DNA of 44,925 bases from Verrucomicrobiota bacterium. Lineage in GTDB: Bacteria > Verrucomicrobiota > Verrucomicrobiia > Chthoniobacterales > SZAS-18. Location of the stretch: positions 1-44,925 of the forward strand of contig JANXRG010000003.1 of NCBI GenBank assembly GCA_025353105.1, in the 5' to 3' direction. Position numbers and translations under genes: made by a program. Position 1 is the first letter of the stretch. Each line of letters starts with the position of its first letter. Below the pieces are notes generated by a model, which was not told the DNA's origin, did no database searches, and was given only the letters and a program-made list of their open reading frames with translations. Below, in pieces: positions 37,581 through 44,925 of the stretch.

Positions 37581-40500
37581 GTGGCACACAATGACGCGCT
37601 CCCGATGGCCGAAATCGAAAAATTTCATCATTACGAGGTCTTGCGACGCGACGACGGCTCGCTTTACGAGCTCGGCCGCGGGGCGATGGGCATCACGTAC
37701 AAGGCTTTTGACACGAATCTGCGGTGCACCGTGGCCCTGAAGGTCATTAATGGCGCCTACCTGAACAGCGAGGTTGCACGCCAGCGCTTTGTGCGGGAGG
37801 CGCGGGCGGCGGCGCGGCTGAGCCACCCGAACGTCGCCGCCGTCTTCCACCTCGGCGAGGACGTCAATTCATACTTCTACGCGATGGAGTTTATCGCGGG
37901 CGAAACGGTCGAGGACCGCGTCAAACGCGTCGGCCCGCTGAACGCCGCCAACGCGCTGGAAATCACCCTGCAGGTGGCCAAGGCGCTGCGGGCGGCCGAC
38001 CGCGAGGGCCTCGTGCACCGCGACATCAAGCCCGCGAACCTCATGCTCATCACCAACGATGACGAGGGCGACACGTTCGTGAAGGTCATCGACTTCGGCC
38101 TCGCCAAGTCGGCCGTCAAAGAAGTCGGCGACGCGACCGTAACCATCGCCGGATTCGTCGGTACGCCCCATTTTGCCAGCCCGGAGCAGCTCGAGGAACA
38201 CGAACTCGATGTCCGCTCGGACATTTATTCCCTCGGCATCACGTTGTGGTGGATGCTGACGGGCAAACCGCCTTTTTCGGGCGCGCTCGCGGCCATCATG
38301 CGGGACCACCTGCAACGGCCGCCGCCGTTTGAAATGCTCGCCGGCCAGCCGCCCGAGGTCGTCACGCTGCTCCGGCGCATGCTCGAGAAGGAACCGGGCA
38401 AACGCCAGCAAAACGCCACAGAATTGCGCAAGGAGATTGAGGCCGCCCAAAAGACCGTCGCCGCCTCCGATGGTTTCGCCACCAAGGTCGGCAAGCCGGC
38501 GACCAGCGGGGACGCGTTTGCGACGCAAGCGCTGACCGCGACGCCCTCGACCACGACCTCGACCGTCTCCCCGACGACGATGAGCAGTGCGCCGGCGCCG
38601 ACGGTGGGGGTGGTCCTTTCGCGCCGCTACCGGCTGCTGCGCGATTGCGGCGAGAGCACCAGTGGCCGGACGTTTCAGGCTCTCGACCTCGATCACAATC
38701 GACTGGTCGCGCTCAAGGTCATCCATCCCGCGCTGCTCGCGGCGCCTGACGCGCAGGCGCGCATCGAGCGCGCGGTGGCGGCCACCCAAGCGGCCGCCCA
38801 TCCGGGATTGATCGCCATTTACTCTTTGGAGCGCACGCCCGAGGGCCATGCGATTTTAGTTTCGGAATGGGTGAACGGATTCACGCTGCTCGATTTGTTG
38901 CGCGGGCGGAGCCGCCTGCCTGCCGGCGAGGTCGCGCGCCTGCTCGAACCGCTCGCCGCGGCCGCGGACCACGCGGCGACCGGGAATGTCGACTCGCTCG
39001 AGTTAGCGCTTAACCAAGTGATGGTGGGGTTCCAGGTTGACTTCGAAGTTGGCTCCCACCCGGATTTTCTGACGGCGCCGATCGCCGAATGGCCCGATTT
39101 CATGCCGAAAGTATCGACCGTGTCGGTGGCGACGGGGAACGAGGCCAGCACCTACCTCCCCGAGCAGACCATGGTCCCGGCGGCGGGTGCCGGCGGCACG
39201 GGTGCGGGCGGCACGGCGGATTATCCGCGGCGACTGGCGATGATCGCATTCGAGCTTTTGAGCGGATCGCCGCCACCGCAAACGACGCCCGGCGGTCCCG
39301 TGCGCATCGCACCGCTGCCCAGCTTGAACGAGGAAGGCAACAACGTGCTGCGCCGTGCGCTGGCTCCAGGGGGATTTGGCACTTCGGTGCAGTTTGCCGA
39401 AGCATTGAAATCGGGCGCGGGCACCAGTGTGCCGACGGTGTCGGCCCGCGCGACCGTGCCCGTCAAAGCTCCAAGCGTAACGCCGTTGACTCCGCCTGGC
39501 GGCGGCTCGCCGGCGTCCAAGCCGCCCCTCATCCCGATCCTCATCGGCGTGGGTGTGTTGGTGCTCGGTGGCGCCGCGTATTTTTTCCTGGGCCGCGGCA
39601 AGCCGGGTCCGGGGCCGGTCTCGCCCACGCCCACGCCGGCGGTGGCCGTCGCGACTTCGGTGCCATCGGTTGCGCCGTCCGCCGCGCCCACGCCGGTCGT
39701 GACCGCACCGCCCACGCAGGTCGTGATCGCCCCGACCGCGGCGCCCACCGGTGCGTCGCAGCCATCGCGGCGCGAACGATTCCAAGCCGCGTTGGAAGAG
39801 GCGCGCAAGACTGAGGCGAGCAACCCGGTCGAGCAGCTCAATGCCTACTTGAAGCTCTCCGAGGATTTTCCGGAACAGGATCAAGGCCTGAGCCGGCTCG
39901 ATTCCGTGATCGCCAACCTTGTCGAGTCGGCCAAGACGCCGGAGACGCGAGCGCGGCGGTTCCAGCAGGTGAAAGGGCAGCTGGAGCGCGCGGCGAATCT
40001 TGGCTCCGAGTCCGCGCTGGTCTTTCTCGGGGAGCAATTGTCGCCGGTCGATGCCGCCGCGTCCGCGAGCTACTACCAGCGGGCCGCGGAAAAGGGCAAC
40101 ACGCGGTCGATGGTGGCGCTGGGCAACCTGCTCTTCAAGGGCGGCCCCAAGCTGCCGGAACGGCCCGAGGACGCATCGCGTTGGTATCGCGCGGCCAGCG
40201 ACAAGGGCGATGCCAAGGGCAAGGTGTTGCTGGCCGAATGCTACCGCGACGGCAAGGGCGGCGTGGCGCGGGATTTTTTCCAAGCGGCGATGTTGCTCAA
40301 CGAAGCGCTCGCGCTCGAGCCGAACGATGCCCGCGCGCTCGACCTGCTTGCGGTCGCCTACGAGCGCGGGGAGGGTGTGAAACTCGACACGCGGAAAGCC
40401 TTTGAATTGATGGACCGAGCCGTGCAATTGGGAAATCCGAACTCGATGGGCAACCTGGGCGTATACTACATGAAGGGTCTCGGCATGGCGCGCCCCGATC

Positions 40501-40709
40501 CGGTCAAGGCGGCGCAACTCTTCAAGCAGGGCGCGGATCTCGACAGTGGCCTGAGCATGTTTTTCCTGGCGCAGTGCTACGAGGGCGGGCTGGGCGTGGC
40601 GAAAAACATCGCGGAGGCGCGGTCCTATTACCGCGCGGCGGCCGAGCGCGGAGTGCCGCCGGCGATGCGCTGGTGCGAGGAACACAACGTGCCCTACACG
40701 AAGCGCTGA
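37581..40709 (+). CDS. Transmembrane Ser/Thr kinase with pseudokinase domain and Sel1 repeats
   Basis: A 1042-residue protein. The first kinase domain (about 25-285) is intact: GRGAMGITYKAFD, VALKVI, HRDIKPANLML, IDFGLA and GTPHFASPEQ. From about 348 a second kinase-like domain begins (RYRLLRDCGESTSGRTFQAL, LVALKVIHPAL). It has no HRD or DFG motif and a degenerate catalytic loop (GNVDSLELALNQVMV), so it is a pseudokinase. A transmembrane helix at about 649-670 (ILIGVGVLVLGGAAYFFLG) leads to a Pro/Thr-rich linker and Sel1 repeats from about 810 (YYQRAAEKGNTRSMVALGNL and similar). A GTG at 37581 has a GAGG ribosome site; an ATG at 37605 is the alternative. The external Sel1 part may sense the envelope. 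Confidence 0.94.
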   Translation: MAHNDALPMAEIEKFHHYEVLRRDDGSLYELGRGAMGITYKAFDTNLRCTVALKVINGAYLNSEVARQRFVREARAAARLSHPNVAAVFHLGEDVNSYFYAMEFIAGETVEDRVKRVGPLNAANALEITLQVAKALRAADREGLVHRDIKPANLMLITNDDEGDTFVKVIDFGLAKSAVKEVGDATVTIAGFVGTPHFASPEQLEEHELDVRSDIYSLGITLWWMLTGKPPFSGALAAIMRDHLQRPPPFEMLAGQPPEVVTLLRRMLEKEPGKRQQNATELRKEIEAAQKTVAASDGFATKVGKPATSGDAFATQALTATPSTTTSTVSPTTMSSAPAPTVGVVLSRRYRLLRDCGESTSGRTFQALDLDHNRLVALKVIHPALLAAPDAQARIERAVAATQAAAHPGLIAIYSLERTPEGHAILVSEWVNGFTLLDLLRGRSRLPAGEVARLLEPLAAAADHAATGNVDSLELALNQVMVGFQVDFEVGSHPDFLTAPIAEWPDFMPKVSTVSVATGNEASTYLPEQTMVPAAGAGGTGAGGTADYPRRLAMIAFELLSGSPPPQTTPGGPVRIAPLPSLNEEGNNVLRRALAPGGFGTSVQFAEALKSGAGTSVPTVSARATVPVKAPSVTPLTPPGGGSPASKPPLIPILIGVGVLVLGGAAYFFLGRGKPGPGPVSPTPTPAVAVATSVPSVAPSAAPTPVVTAPPTQVVIAPTAAPTGASQPSRRERFQAALEEARKTEASNPVEQLNAYLKLSEDFPEQDQGLSRLDSVIANLVESAKTPETRARRFQQVKGQLERAANLGSESALVFLGEQLSPVDAAASASYYQRAAEKGNTRSMVALGNLLFKGGPKLPERPEDASRWYRAASDKGDAKGKVLLAECYRDGKGGVARDFFQAAMLLNEALALEPNDARALDLLAVAYERGEGVKLDTRKAFELMDRAVQLGNPNSMGNLGVYYMKGLGMARPDPVKAAQLFKQGADLDSGLSMFFLAQCYEGGLGVAKNIAEARSYYRAAAERGVPPAMRWCEEHNVPYTKR

Positions 40710-40758
40710 CCCGATTCGCGCTTGCGCGGATCGCGTTCGTTCCTACGGTGCGGCGTCG

Positions 40759-41292
40759 ATGCGTACGGATGATTTTGAATTTGCGCTGGAGAACACGCGG
40801 GTCCTGCTCGCGCCGCGGCGCAAGATTCAGACGTTTGGTGCCACGACGTTTCAATTTCATCTGCTGACCGAGACCATGGATCGGCCGGATTGGATTCGGG
40901 TCCGGCGTGGCACCATCGAGGCGGAGAAGCCCGCGATTTTCACCCTTGAAAACGCCGCGCGGCTCATGCTCGAAGGCTTTGGCGAGCAGGCGGAGGCCTT
41001 CGCCGACGCGCTCCGCCGGCTGCGCGATCCGAATTCCCCGCAGGCCGCGCTGCTCCGTTACGGCTTCCAGGTGCGGCGTTCGCGCTTGGTCGAGGATTTG
41101 GTCAGCGGTTCGATCGAGGCACTCGGGGATCGCGTCTGCCGCGAGGTGAGCAACGGCAGCGATCCGCTTTCGGCTGTGCTGGTCGGCGTCGAGGATGGTT
41201 GGGAAGTCGGGCTGCTCAAGTTCACGCTGGATCTCGTCGCGGCGTCCGGTCCCGGAAACCTTGAGGACTTCCGCCGCGGCGCCGGGTTGTAG
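40759..41292 (+). CDS. Conserved-looking hypothetical protein, 177 aa
   Basis: I do not recognise the family. It is a soluble protein with an N-terminal beta-rich half (FEFALENTRVLLAPRRKIQT, FGATTFQFHLLTET, DWIRVRRGTIEAEKP) and a helical C-terminal half (AARLMLEGFGEQAEAFADAL, RRSRLVEDLVSGSIEALGDR). There is no signal peptide or membrane segment. It lies 49 nt after the kinase stop and 13 nt before the LysM gene, all on plus. It may therefore belong to the kinase transcript and be a substrate or partner of it, which is an inference from position. Confidence 0.75.
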   Translation: MRTDDFEFALENTRVLLAPRRKIQTFGATTFQFHLLTETMDRPDWIRVRRGTIEAEKPAIFTLENAARLMLEGFGEQAEAFADALRRLRDPNSPQAALLRYGFQVRRSRLVEDLVSGSIEALGDRVCREVSNGSDPLSAVLVGVEDGWEVGLLKFTLDLVAASGPGNLEDFRRGAGL

Positions 41293-41305
41293 ACATCTTC
41301 CCCAC

Positions 41306-42166
41306 ATGAAGTTCGCCAAGATCGTCATTCTCGTGGTCCTCTGTCTCGGCGTCTTCGGCGGCGGCGGATATCTCGCGTATCGCAACCTGATCCTGCCCGC
41401 GCAGCCGAGCGCCCGGGAGATCGACGCTCAGAGGGCCGCCGCACTGCCACCCACGCCGCCGCCCGATCCCGCGGGTCCCGAACTGGCGAAGGTGCAGGCG
41501 CTGCGCAAGGCCAAGAAACCGGCCGAAGCGCGCGAATTGCTCGCGGCCATCCTCGCCAATTATCCGAACTCACCACGCATCGACGAGGCGCGCACCGCGC
41601 TCGGTGAGATGAATGCGGACATGGCGCTATCCACCGCACCGTCGCCCGACAAGGTCGAGTACGTCGTGAAGCCCGGGGATTCGCTCGACAAGATCGCGCG
41701 GCAGTTCAAGTCGAGTAGCGAACTGATCATGCGTTCGAATAATCTCGTGAACACGATCATCCAGCCCGGCCAGCGCCTGGCGATTTTTCAGCCGGAATTC
41801 TCGCTGGAAATTTACCTCGCCGAGAAACGCGTGGTCCTGCTGCAACACGGGAAGTTTTTCAAGCAATTCGCGATCGTGTCGGCCAGCCTGCCCGGCGGCA
41901 CCAAGCCGGTCGAGACGAAGACCCGAATCGCGGAGAAGGCGGCGTTTCGCGACGGCAAGCGCGTGACGTTCGGCACCAAGGAATACGCCGGCAGTGCGCG
42001 CTGGATTATCCTGGCGCAGCCGGGCTACACCATCTTTGCCGAGACGCCCGCCGGAACCCCGGGTGCCGCCGCCAAGCCCCCGACCGGCCTCGGATTATCG
42101 GAAGGCGACATGGAGGAACTGCACGCTCTCGTCGGCAACAGCCAGCCGGTGACCATTTTCCCCTGA
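41306..42166 (+). CDS. Membrane-anchored LysM protein with cysteine-less L,D-transpeptidase-like domain
   Basis: A 286-residue protein with an N-terminal anchor (FAKIVILVVLCLGVFGGGGY), a short TPR-like helical pair (KVQALRKAKKPAEARELLAA) and one LysM domain (EYVVKPGDSLDKIARQFKSS, then a final PGQRLAIF). The C-terminal domain follows the YkuD fold order: FSLEIYLAEKRVVLLQHGKF, then a glycine turn and ending GLGLSEGDMEELHALVGNSQ. Where active enzymes have SHGC-(I/V)-R the sequence reads PTGLGLSEG, so the nucleophilic cysteine and its histidine are missing. It should bind peptidoglycan without transferring it. It is last in the kinase-led run. Confidence 0.85.
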   Translation: MKFAKIVILVVLCLGVFGGGGYLAYRNLILPAQPSAREIDAQRAAALPPTPPPDPAGPELAKVQALRKAKKPAEARELLAAILANYPNSPRIDEARTALGEMNADMALSTAPSPDKVEYVVKPGDSLDKIARQFKSSSELIMRSNNLVNTIIQPGQRLAIFQPEFSLEIYLAEKRVVLLQHGKFFKQFAIVSASLPGGTKPVETKTRIAEKAAFRDGKRVTFGTKEYAGSARWIILAQPGYTIFAETPAGTPGAAAKPPTGLGLSEGDMEELHALVGNSQPVTIFP

Positions 42167-42174
42167 GCAGGGCG

Positions 42175-42201
42175 GTCGACCGTCGACCGTCGAAAGCCAG
42201 C
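42175..42201. repeat. GTCGA-rich dispersed repeat, copy 2
   Basis: GTCGACC is repeated twice and then GTCGAAAGCCAGC follows, starting 8 bases after the LysM gene stop codon. It matches the copy at 11811-11837 in length and in its 3' half, with about four differences. The next 100 nt to accA contain a pyrimidine-rich run (TTTCCTCCTTCCTCCCTGCT) just before the accA start. Confidence 0.65.
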
Positions 42202-42301
42202 CGATCGACCGCATTGCTTCCGCGAGCTAACGCGTGCAGAATCATCCAGCGAGGCAGGTCCATTTCCTCCTTCCTCCCTGCTCCTTGTTCCTTTTCCCCC
42301 G

Positions 42302-43261
42302 ATGACTGTCGCCCCGCTCGAATTCGAAAAGCCCGTGCTCGAGCTCGAGAAGAAGCTGGAGGATCTGAAGCGTCATTTGAAGGGGCACGAGGTCGACGCC
42401 GACCCCGAGGTGAAACGCATCTCGATCCGCATCTTGGAGATGAAGAAGGATCTCTTCGAGAACCTCACGCCATGGCAGCGCGTGCAGATTGCCCGGCACA
42501 CGTCGCGGCCGTACGCACTCGATTATCTCGCGAACATCTTCGAAAACTTTGTCGAGCTGCGCGGCGATCGTCTGTACGGCGAGGATCGCGCCATGCCGGG
42601 CGGATTCGCCACCATTGGCGGCCATTCGTGTGTGGTGGTCGGCCACCAGAAAGGCCGCGAGACCAAGGAGAACATCCTGCGCAATTTCGGCAGCGCGAAT
42701 CCGGAGGGCTACCGCAAGGCGCTGCGCCTGATGAAGCTGGCGGAAAAATTTGGCCTCCCGGTCATCACGATGATCGACACGCCCGGAGCGTACCCCGGGG
42801 TGGGCGCGGAGGAACGGCACATCGCCGAGGCCATCGCGGTGAACTTGCGCGAAATGATGATGCTCGAGACGCCGACGATTGCGTGCGTGATCGGCGAGGG
42901 CGGCAGCGGGGGCGCACTGGGCATTGGCGTGGCGGACCGCGTCTTGATCCTGGAGAACGCCTATTACTCGGTCATCAGCCCCGAGGGTTGCGCGGCGATC
43001 CTCTGGAAGCACCGCAGCTTCGCGCCCGAGGCGGCGGCGGCCTTGAAACTCAGTTCGCCGGATCTGAAGGCCTTCGGCATGGTGGACGACGTCGTGCCCG
43101 AGCCTCCCGGCGGCGCCCATCGCGATCCTGCGACGGCCGCGGAAAATTTGAAGCAGGCGATCTTGAAGCACCTCCGCGAACTGCTCCCGATGTCCAAGAA
43201 GAAGCTGCTCAACGCGCGCTACGCGAAATTCCGGAAGTTCGGCCTTTACGCAAACGCTTGA
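42302..43261 (+). CDS. accA: Acetyl-CoA carboxylase carboxyltransferase subunit alpha
   Basis: A 319-residue subunit of normal length. With AccD it moves the carboxyl group from biotin to acetyl-CoA, giving malonyl-CoA for fatty acid synthesis. The coiled N-terminal helix (LEFEKPVLELEKKLEDLKRH) is typical. Further family blocks are WQRVQIARHTSRPYALDYL, RGDRLYGEDRAMPGG, GYRKALRLMKLAEKFGLPVI, DTPGAYPGVGAEERHIAEAI and the oxyanion-hole GEGGSGGALGIGVADRV, plus SPEGCAAILWK. The start at ATG 42302 is well supported. accD is not in the window. No gene upstream is functionally related. It is convergent with the permease gene. Confidence 0.97.
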   Translation: MTVAPLEFEKPVLELEKKLEDLKRHLKGHEVDADPEVKRISIRILEMKKDLFENLTPWQRVQIARHTSRPYALDYLANIFENFVELRGDRLYGEDRAMPGGFATIGGHSCVVVGHQKGRETKENILRNFGSANPEGYRKALRLMKLAEKFGLPVITMIDTPGAYPGVGAEERHIAEAIAVNLREMMMLETPTIACVIGEGGSGGALGIGVADRVLILENAYYSVISPEGCAAILWKHRSFAPEAAAALKLSSPDLKAFGMVDDVVPEPPGGAHRDPATAAENLKQAILKHLRELLPMSKKKLLNARYAKFRKFGLYANA

Positions 43262-43275
43262 GGTGAATTGAGTCT

Positions 43276-43302
43276 GGTGGAACGCGCCCGGAGGCGCCTC
43301 CC
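43276..43302. repeat. End fragment of the dispersed inverted-repeat element
   Basis: GGTGGAACGCGCCCGGAGGC matches the terminal sequence of the element at 11930-12124 but appears as a fusion of its two arm motifs (GGTGGAACGCG and GCGCCCGGAGG). It is followed by a GGAGGCGCCTCC palindrome. It lies between the convergent stops of accA and the permease, where it could act as a transcription barrier. Confidence 0.5.
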
Positions 43303-43306
43303 AGCC

Positions 43307-44925
43307 TCACACCCGGAATAGCACCCCGAGGCGTTTTCCGAGCACGAGGCTCGCGACCAGAATCGTGAATCCCAGGAAGACCATCGCCCACACGCCCAGC
43401 GCGGCCGCGACCGCGCGACCATCGCCGAGCAATTGGAACAACTCGAAGATCGCTTTCGTGATCGGGTAGTCCGCCTGGCGTTGCGCGAGGATGAGCGAGT
43501 CGCTCACCTCGAGCATGGCGAAGGAGAACGTCAGCAGTCCACCGGCGATCAGATTCGCGGCGATGAGCGGCACGGTGATGCGGCGCAGGGTGCGCAGCGG
43601 CGGACAGCCCAGGGTCTGCGCCGCCTCCTCGAGCGTCACGCTGGTCTGCTCGAAACCCGCCACCGCCGAGCGCACCATGTAAGGCAGCCGGCGCACCGCG
43701 TATGCGATGACGAGCAAGGGCAGTGGATTCCGGATGGGATTCAGGAAAGCAAACGTCTTGCCCTCCTGCGTCATCGCGAGGTAGCCGAAGGCGAGCACGA
43801 GTCCGGGCACCGCGAGCGGCAGCATCGCCACGGTGTCGAGAATCTTCCGGCCCGGCAATTGCGTGCGCACGATGATGTACGCGATCGCGACACCGAGGAA
43901 GACGTCGATGACCGTCGCGAGGCCGGCGTACTTCAGGCTGTTCGCGATGGAGGGAACGGTGAGGTTGTGGCCGAGGGCCGTCTGAAAGTTTGCCAGGGTA
44001 AATGACTGCGGCAGGATCGTGCCGTACCAGTCCTGCGAGAAGGCGAACAGCGTGACGCCGATGTGCGGGAGCAATGCCACAAACGACACCAACGCAAAAG
44101 CCGCGGTGCAGGCGAGACCGGTGGCCAAGCCGAGCCGGCGCGGCCCGCCCTGGGTGGTGGCCTTGGGCATCATCGCGTGCCCGCCCCGGCCGAGCGTGAA
44201 GCGCCCGAGGGCATAGAGCAGCACCGTCGCGGTCAGCATCACCGCCACGAGCGCGTACGGAAACGGGCTGCCACCGATGTCCTTGAGGCCATAAAAAATC
44301 TGGACCGACGTCACGCGTTCGAATTCGAAGATGAGCGGTACGCCGAGTTCCGTAAACGCCCAGATGAACACGATGGTGCCACCGGCGAACAGGCCGGGCA
44401 GAATGAGCGGCAGCGTGATCTTGTAGAATTTTCGCAGGCCTGTGCAACCGAGATTTTCCGCCGCCTCCTCCATGGCGGGGTCAATGTTCGCGAGCGCCGC
44501 CGTGAGATTGAGATAAAGCACGGGATAGAGATTGAGCCCGATCAAAAGCACGCATCCCCAGAACCGACCGTTCCCGAGCCAGTCGATGGGTTCGCGCAAC
44601 AATCCCAGATCCGAAAGCGCGGCGTTGAGCGCGCCGGCCTGTCCGAATATTTTCTTGATGCCAATCGCGCCGACGAACGGCGGCAGGATCATCGGCGCCA
44701 GCACCAGCGCGCCGAACAGTTTCTTGCCCGGGAAATCGTAGCGGTCCGCGAGCCAGGCCAGCGGCATCGAGATGCCGAGCGCGGCCAGCGTGCCGAACAA
44801 CCCGAGCAGGAACGAATTGCGCAGTCCCTCGACGTAAAGCGGGTTGCGGAAAACTTCGGCGACATATTCGAAGGTCGGTCGACCGTTCACCACGAATGCG
44901 CCGGCGAGAGTCTGCGCAATCGGAA
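43307..44925 (-). CDS. Iron(III)-type ABC transporter permease, two fused BPD domains (5' end cut by window edge)
   Basis: At least 539 residues with about 11-12 hydrophobic helices arranged as two fused binding-protein-dependent permease domains. Each half has an EAA loop that contacts the ATPase: EEAAENLGCTGLRKFYKITL and EEAAQTLGCPPLRTLRRITV. The fused layout and surrounding sequence fit the FbpB/SfuB-like iron(III) or related (thiamine, 2-aminoethylphosphonate) uptake permeases. The substrate cannot be fixed without the binding protein and ATPase, which should lie beyond the right edge. The frame stays open to position 44925, past the first possible start at 44893, so the true N-terminus is probably outside the window. 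Confidence 0.9.
   Translation of the reverse strand, partial: PIAQTLAGAFVVNGRPTFEYVAEVFRNPLYVEGLRNSFLLGLFGTLAALGISMPLAWLADRYDFPGKKLFGALVLAPMILPPFVGAIGIKKIFGQAGALNAALSDLGLLREPIDWLGNGRFWGCVLLIGLNLYPVLYLNLTAALANIDPAMEEAAENLGCTGLRKFYKITLPLILPGLFAGGTIVFIWAFTELGVPLIFEFERVTSVQIFYGLKDIGGSPFPYALVAVMLTATVLLYALGRFTLGRGGHAMMPKATTQGGPRRLGLATGLACTAAFALVSFVALLPHIGVTLFAFSQDWYGTILPQSFTLANFQTALGHNLTVPSIANSLKYAGLATVIDVFLGVAIAYIIVRTQLPGRKILDTVAMLPLAVPGLVLAFGYLAMTQEGKTFAFLNPIRNPLPLLVIAYAVRRLPYMVRSAVAGFEQTSVTLEEAAQTLGCPPLRTLRRITVPLIAANLIAGGLLTFSFAMLEVSDSLILAQRQADYPITKAIFELFQLLGDGRAVAAALGVWAMVFLGFTILVASLVLGKRLGVLFRV

Overview
The window is GC-rich, densely coded chromosomal DNA. It most resembles a member of the Verrucomicrobiota, probably Opitutaceae-like. 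This rests on a PEP-CTERM protein, Ser/Thr kinases fused to TPR or Sel1 repeats, FHA-fused signalling proteins, secreted carboxypeptidase-like repeat proteins with a C-terminal DPDGDG module, and dispersed GC-rich inverted repeats between genes. The taxonomic call is inference from gene content. No phage, plasmid, transposase or CRISPR is visible.

Layout. 1-2026: an iron-sulfur/redox group (Rieske protein, glutaredoxin-like protein and ferredoxin on minus) diverges from a SufR-like regulator, with a large imperfect palindrome between them. 2027-9873: a broken site-2-protease remnant, a hypothetical gene, tRNA-Val, a trpF-like gene, a CxxC-cluster protein whose upstream region carries a repeat element, a PEP-CTERM protein, a small secreted protein, a secreted amidohydrolase-SnoaL fusion, a DUF1345 membrane protein and an L,D-transpeptidase. 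10113-12620: formate-tetrahydrofolate ligase, a repeat element with perfect 28-bp terminal inverted repeats, and a DUF3597 gene. 12736-18906: a large secreted repeat protein diverges from a Ser/Thr kinase with TolB-like and TPR regions, followed by an orphan gene. 18980-19330: tmRNA (ssrA), with predicted tag ANTDLALAA. 19473-26568: a regulatory block with an ECF sigma factor, a TPR protein, a small lipoprotein, and a three-gene phosphorelay (hybrid kinase, receiver-kinase, NtrC-type activator), then two tiny membrane proteins. 26597-31881: plsC, a secreted protein, and a probable operon of two paralogous lipoproteins, tyrA, aroA and cmk. 32069-33220: tRNA-Pro and an OmpA-domain protein. 33303-42166: a phospho-threonine signalling neighbourhood. 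42302-44925: accA and a two-domain iron-type ABC permease running off the right edge.

The most unusual part is 33303-42166. It packs together an ABC transporter with two FHA domains fused to its permease, an AMP nucleosidase, an FHA-class III cyclase, a membrane kinase with an active kinase, a pseudokinase and Sel1 repeats, an uncharacterised protein, and a LysM protein whose L,D-transpeptidase-like domain has no catalytic cysteine. FHA domains bind phospho-threonine, so the kinase could control both the exporter and the cyclase. This is a hypothesis from architecture and proximity only.
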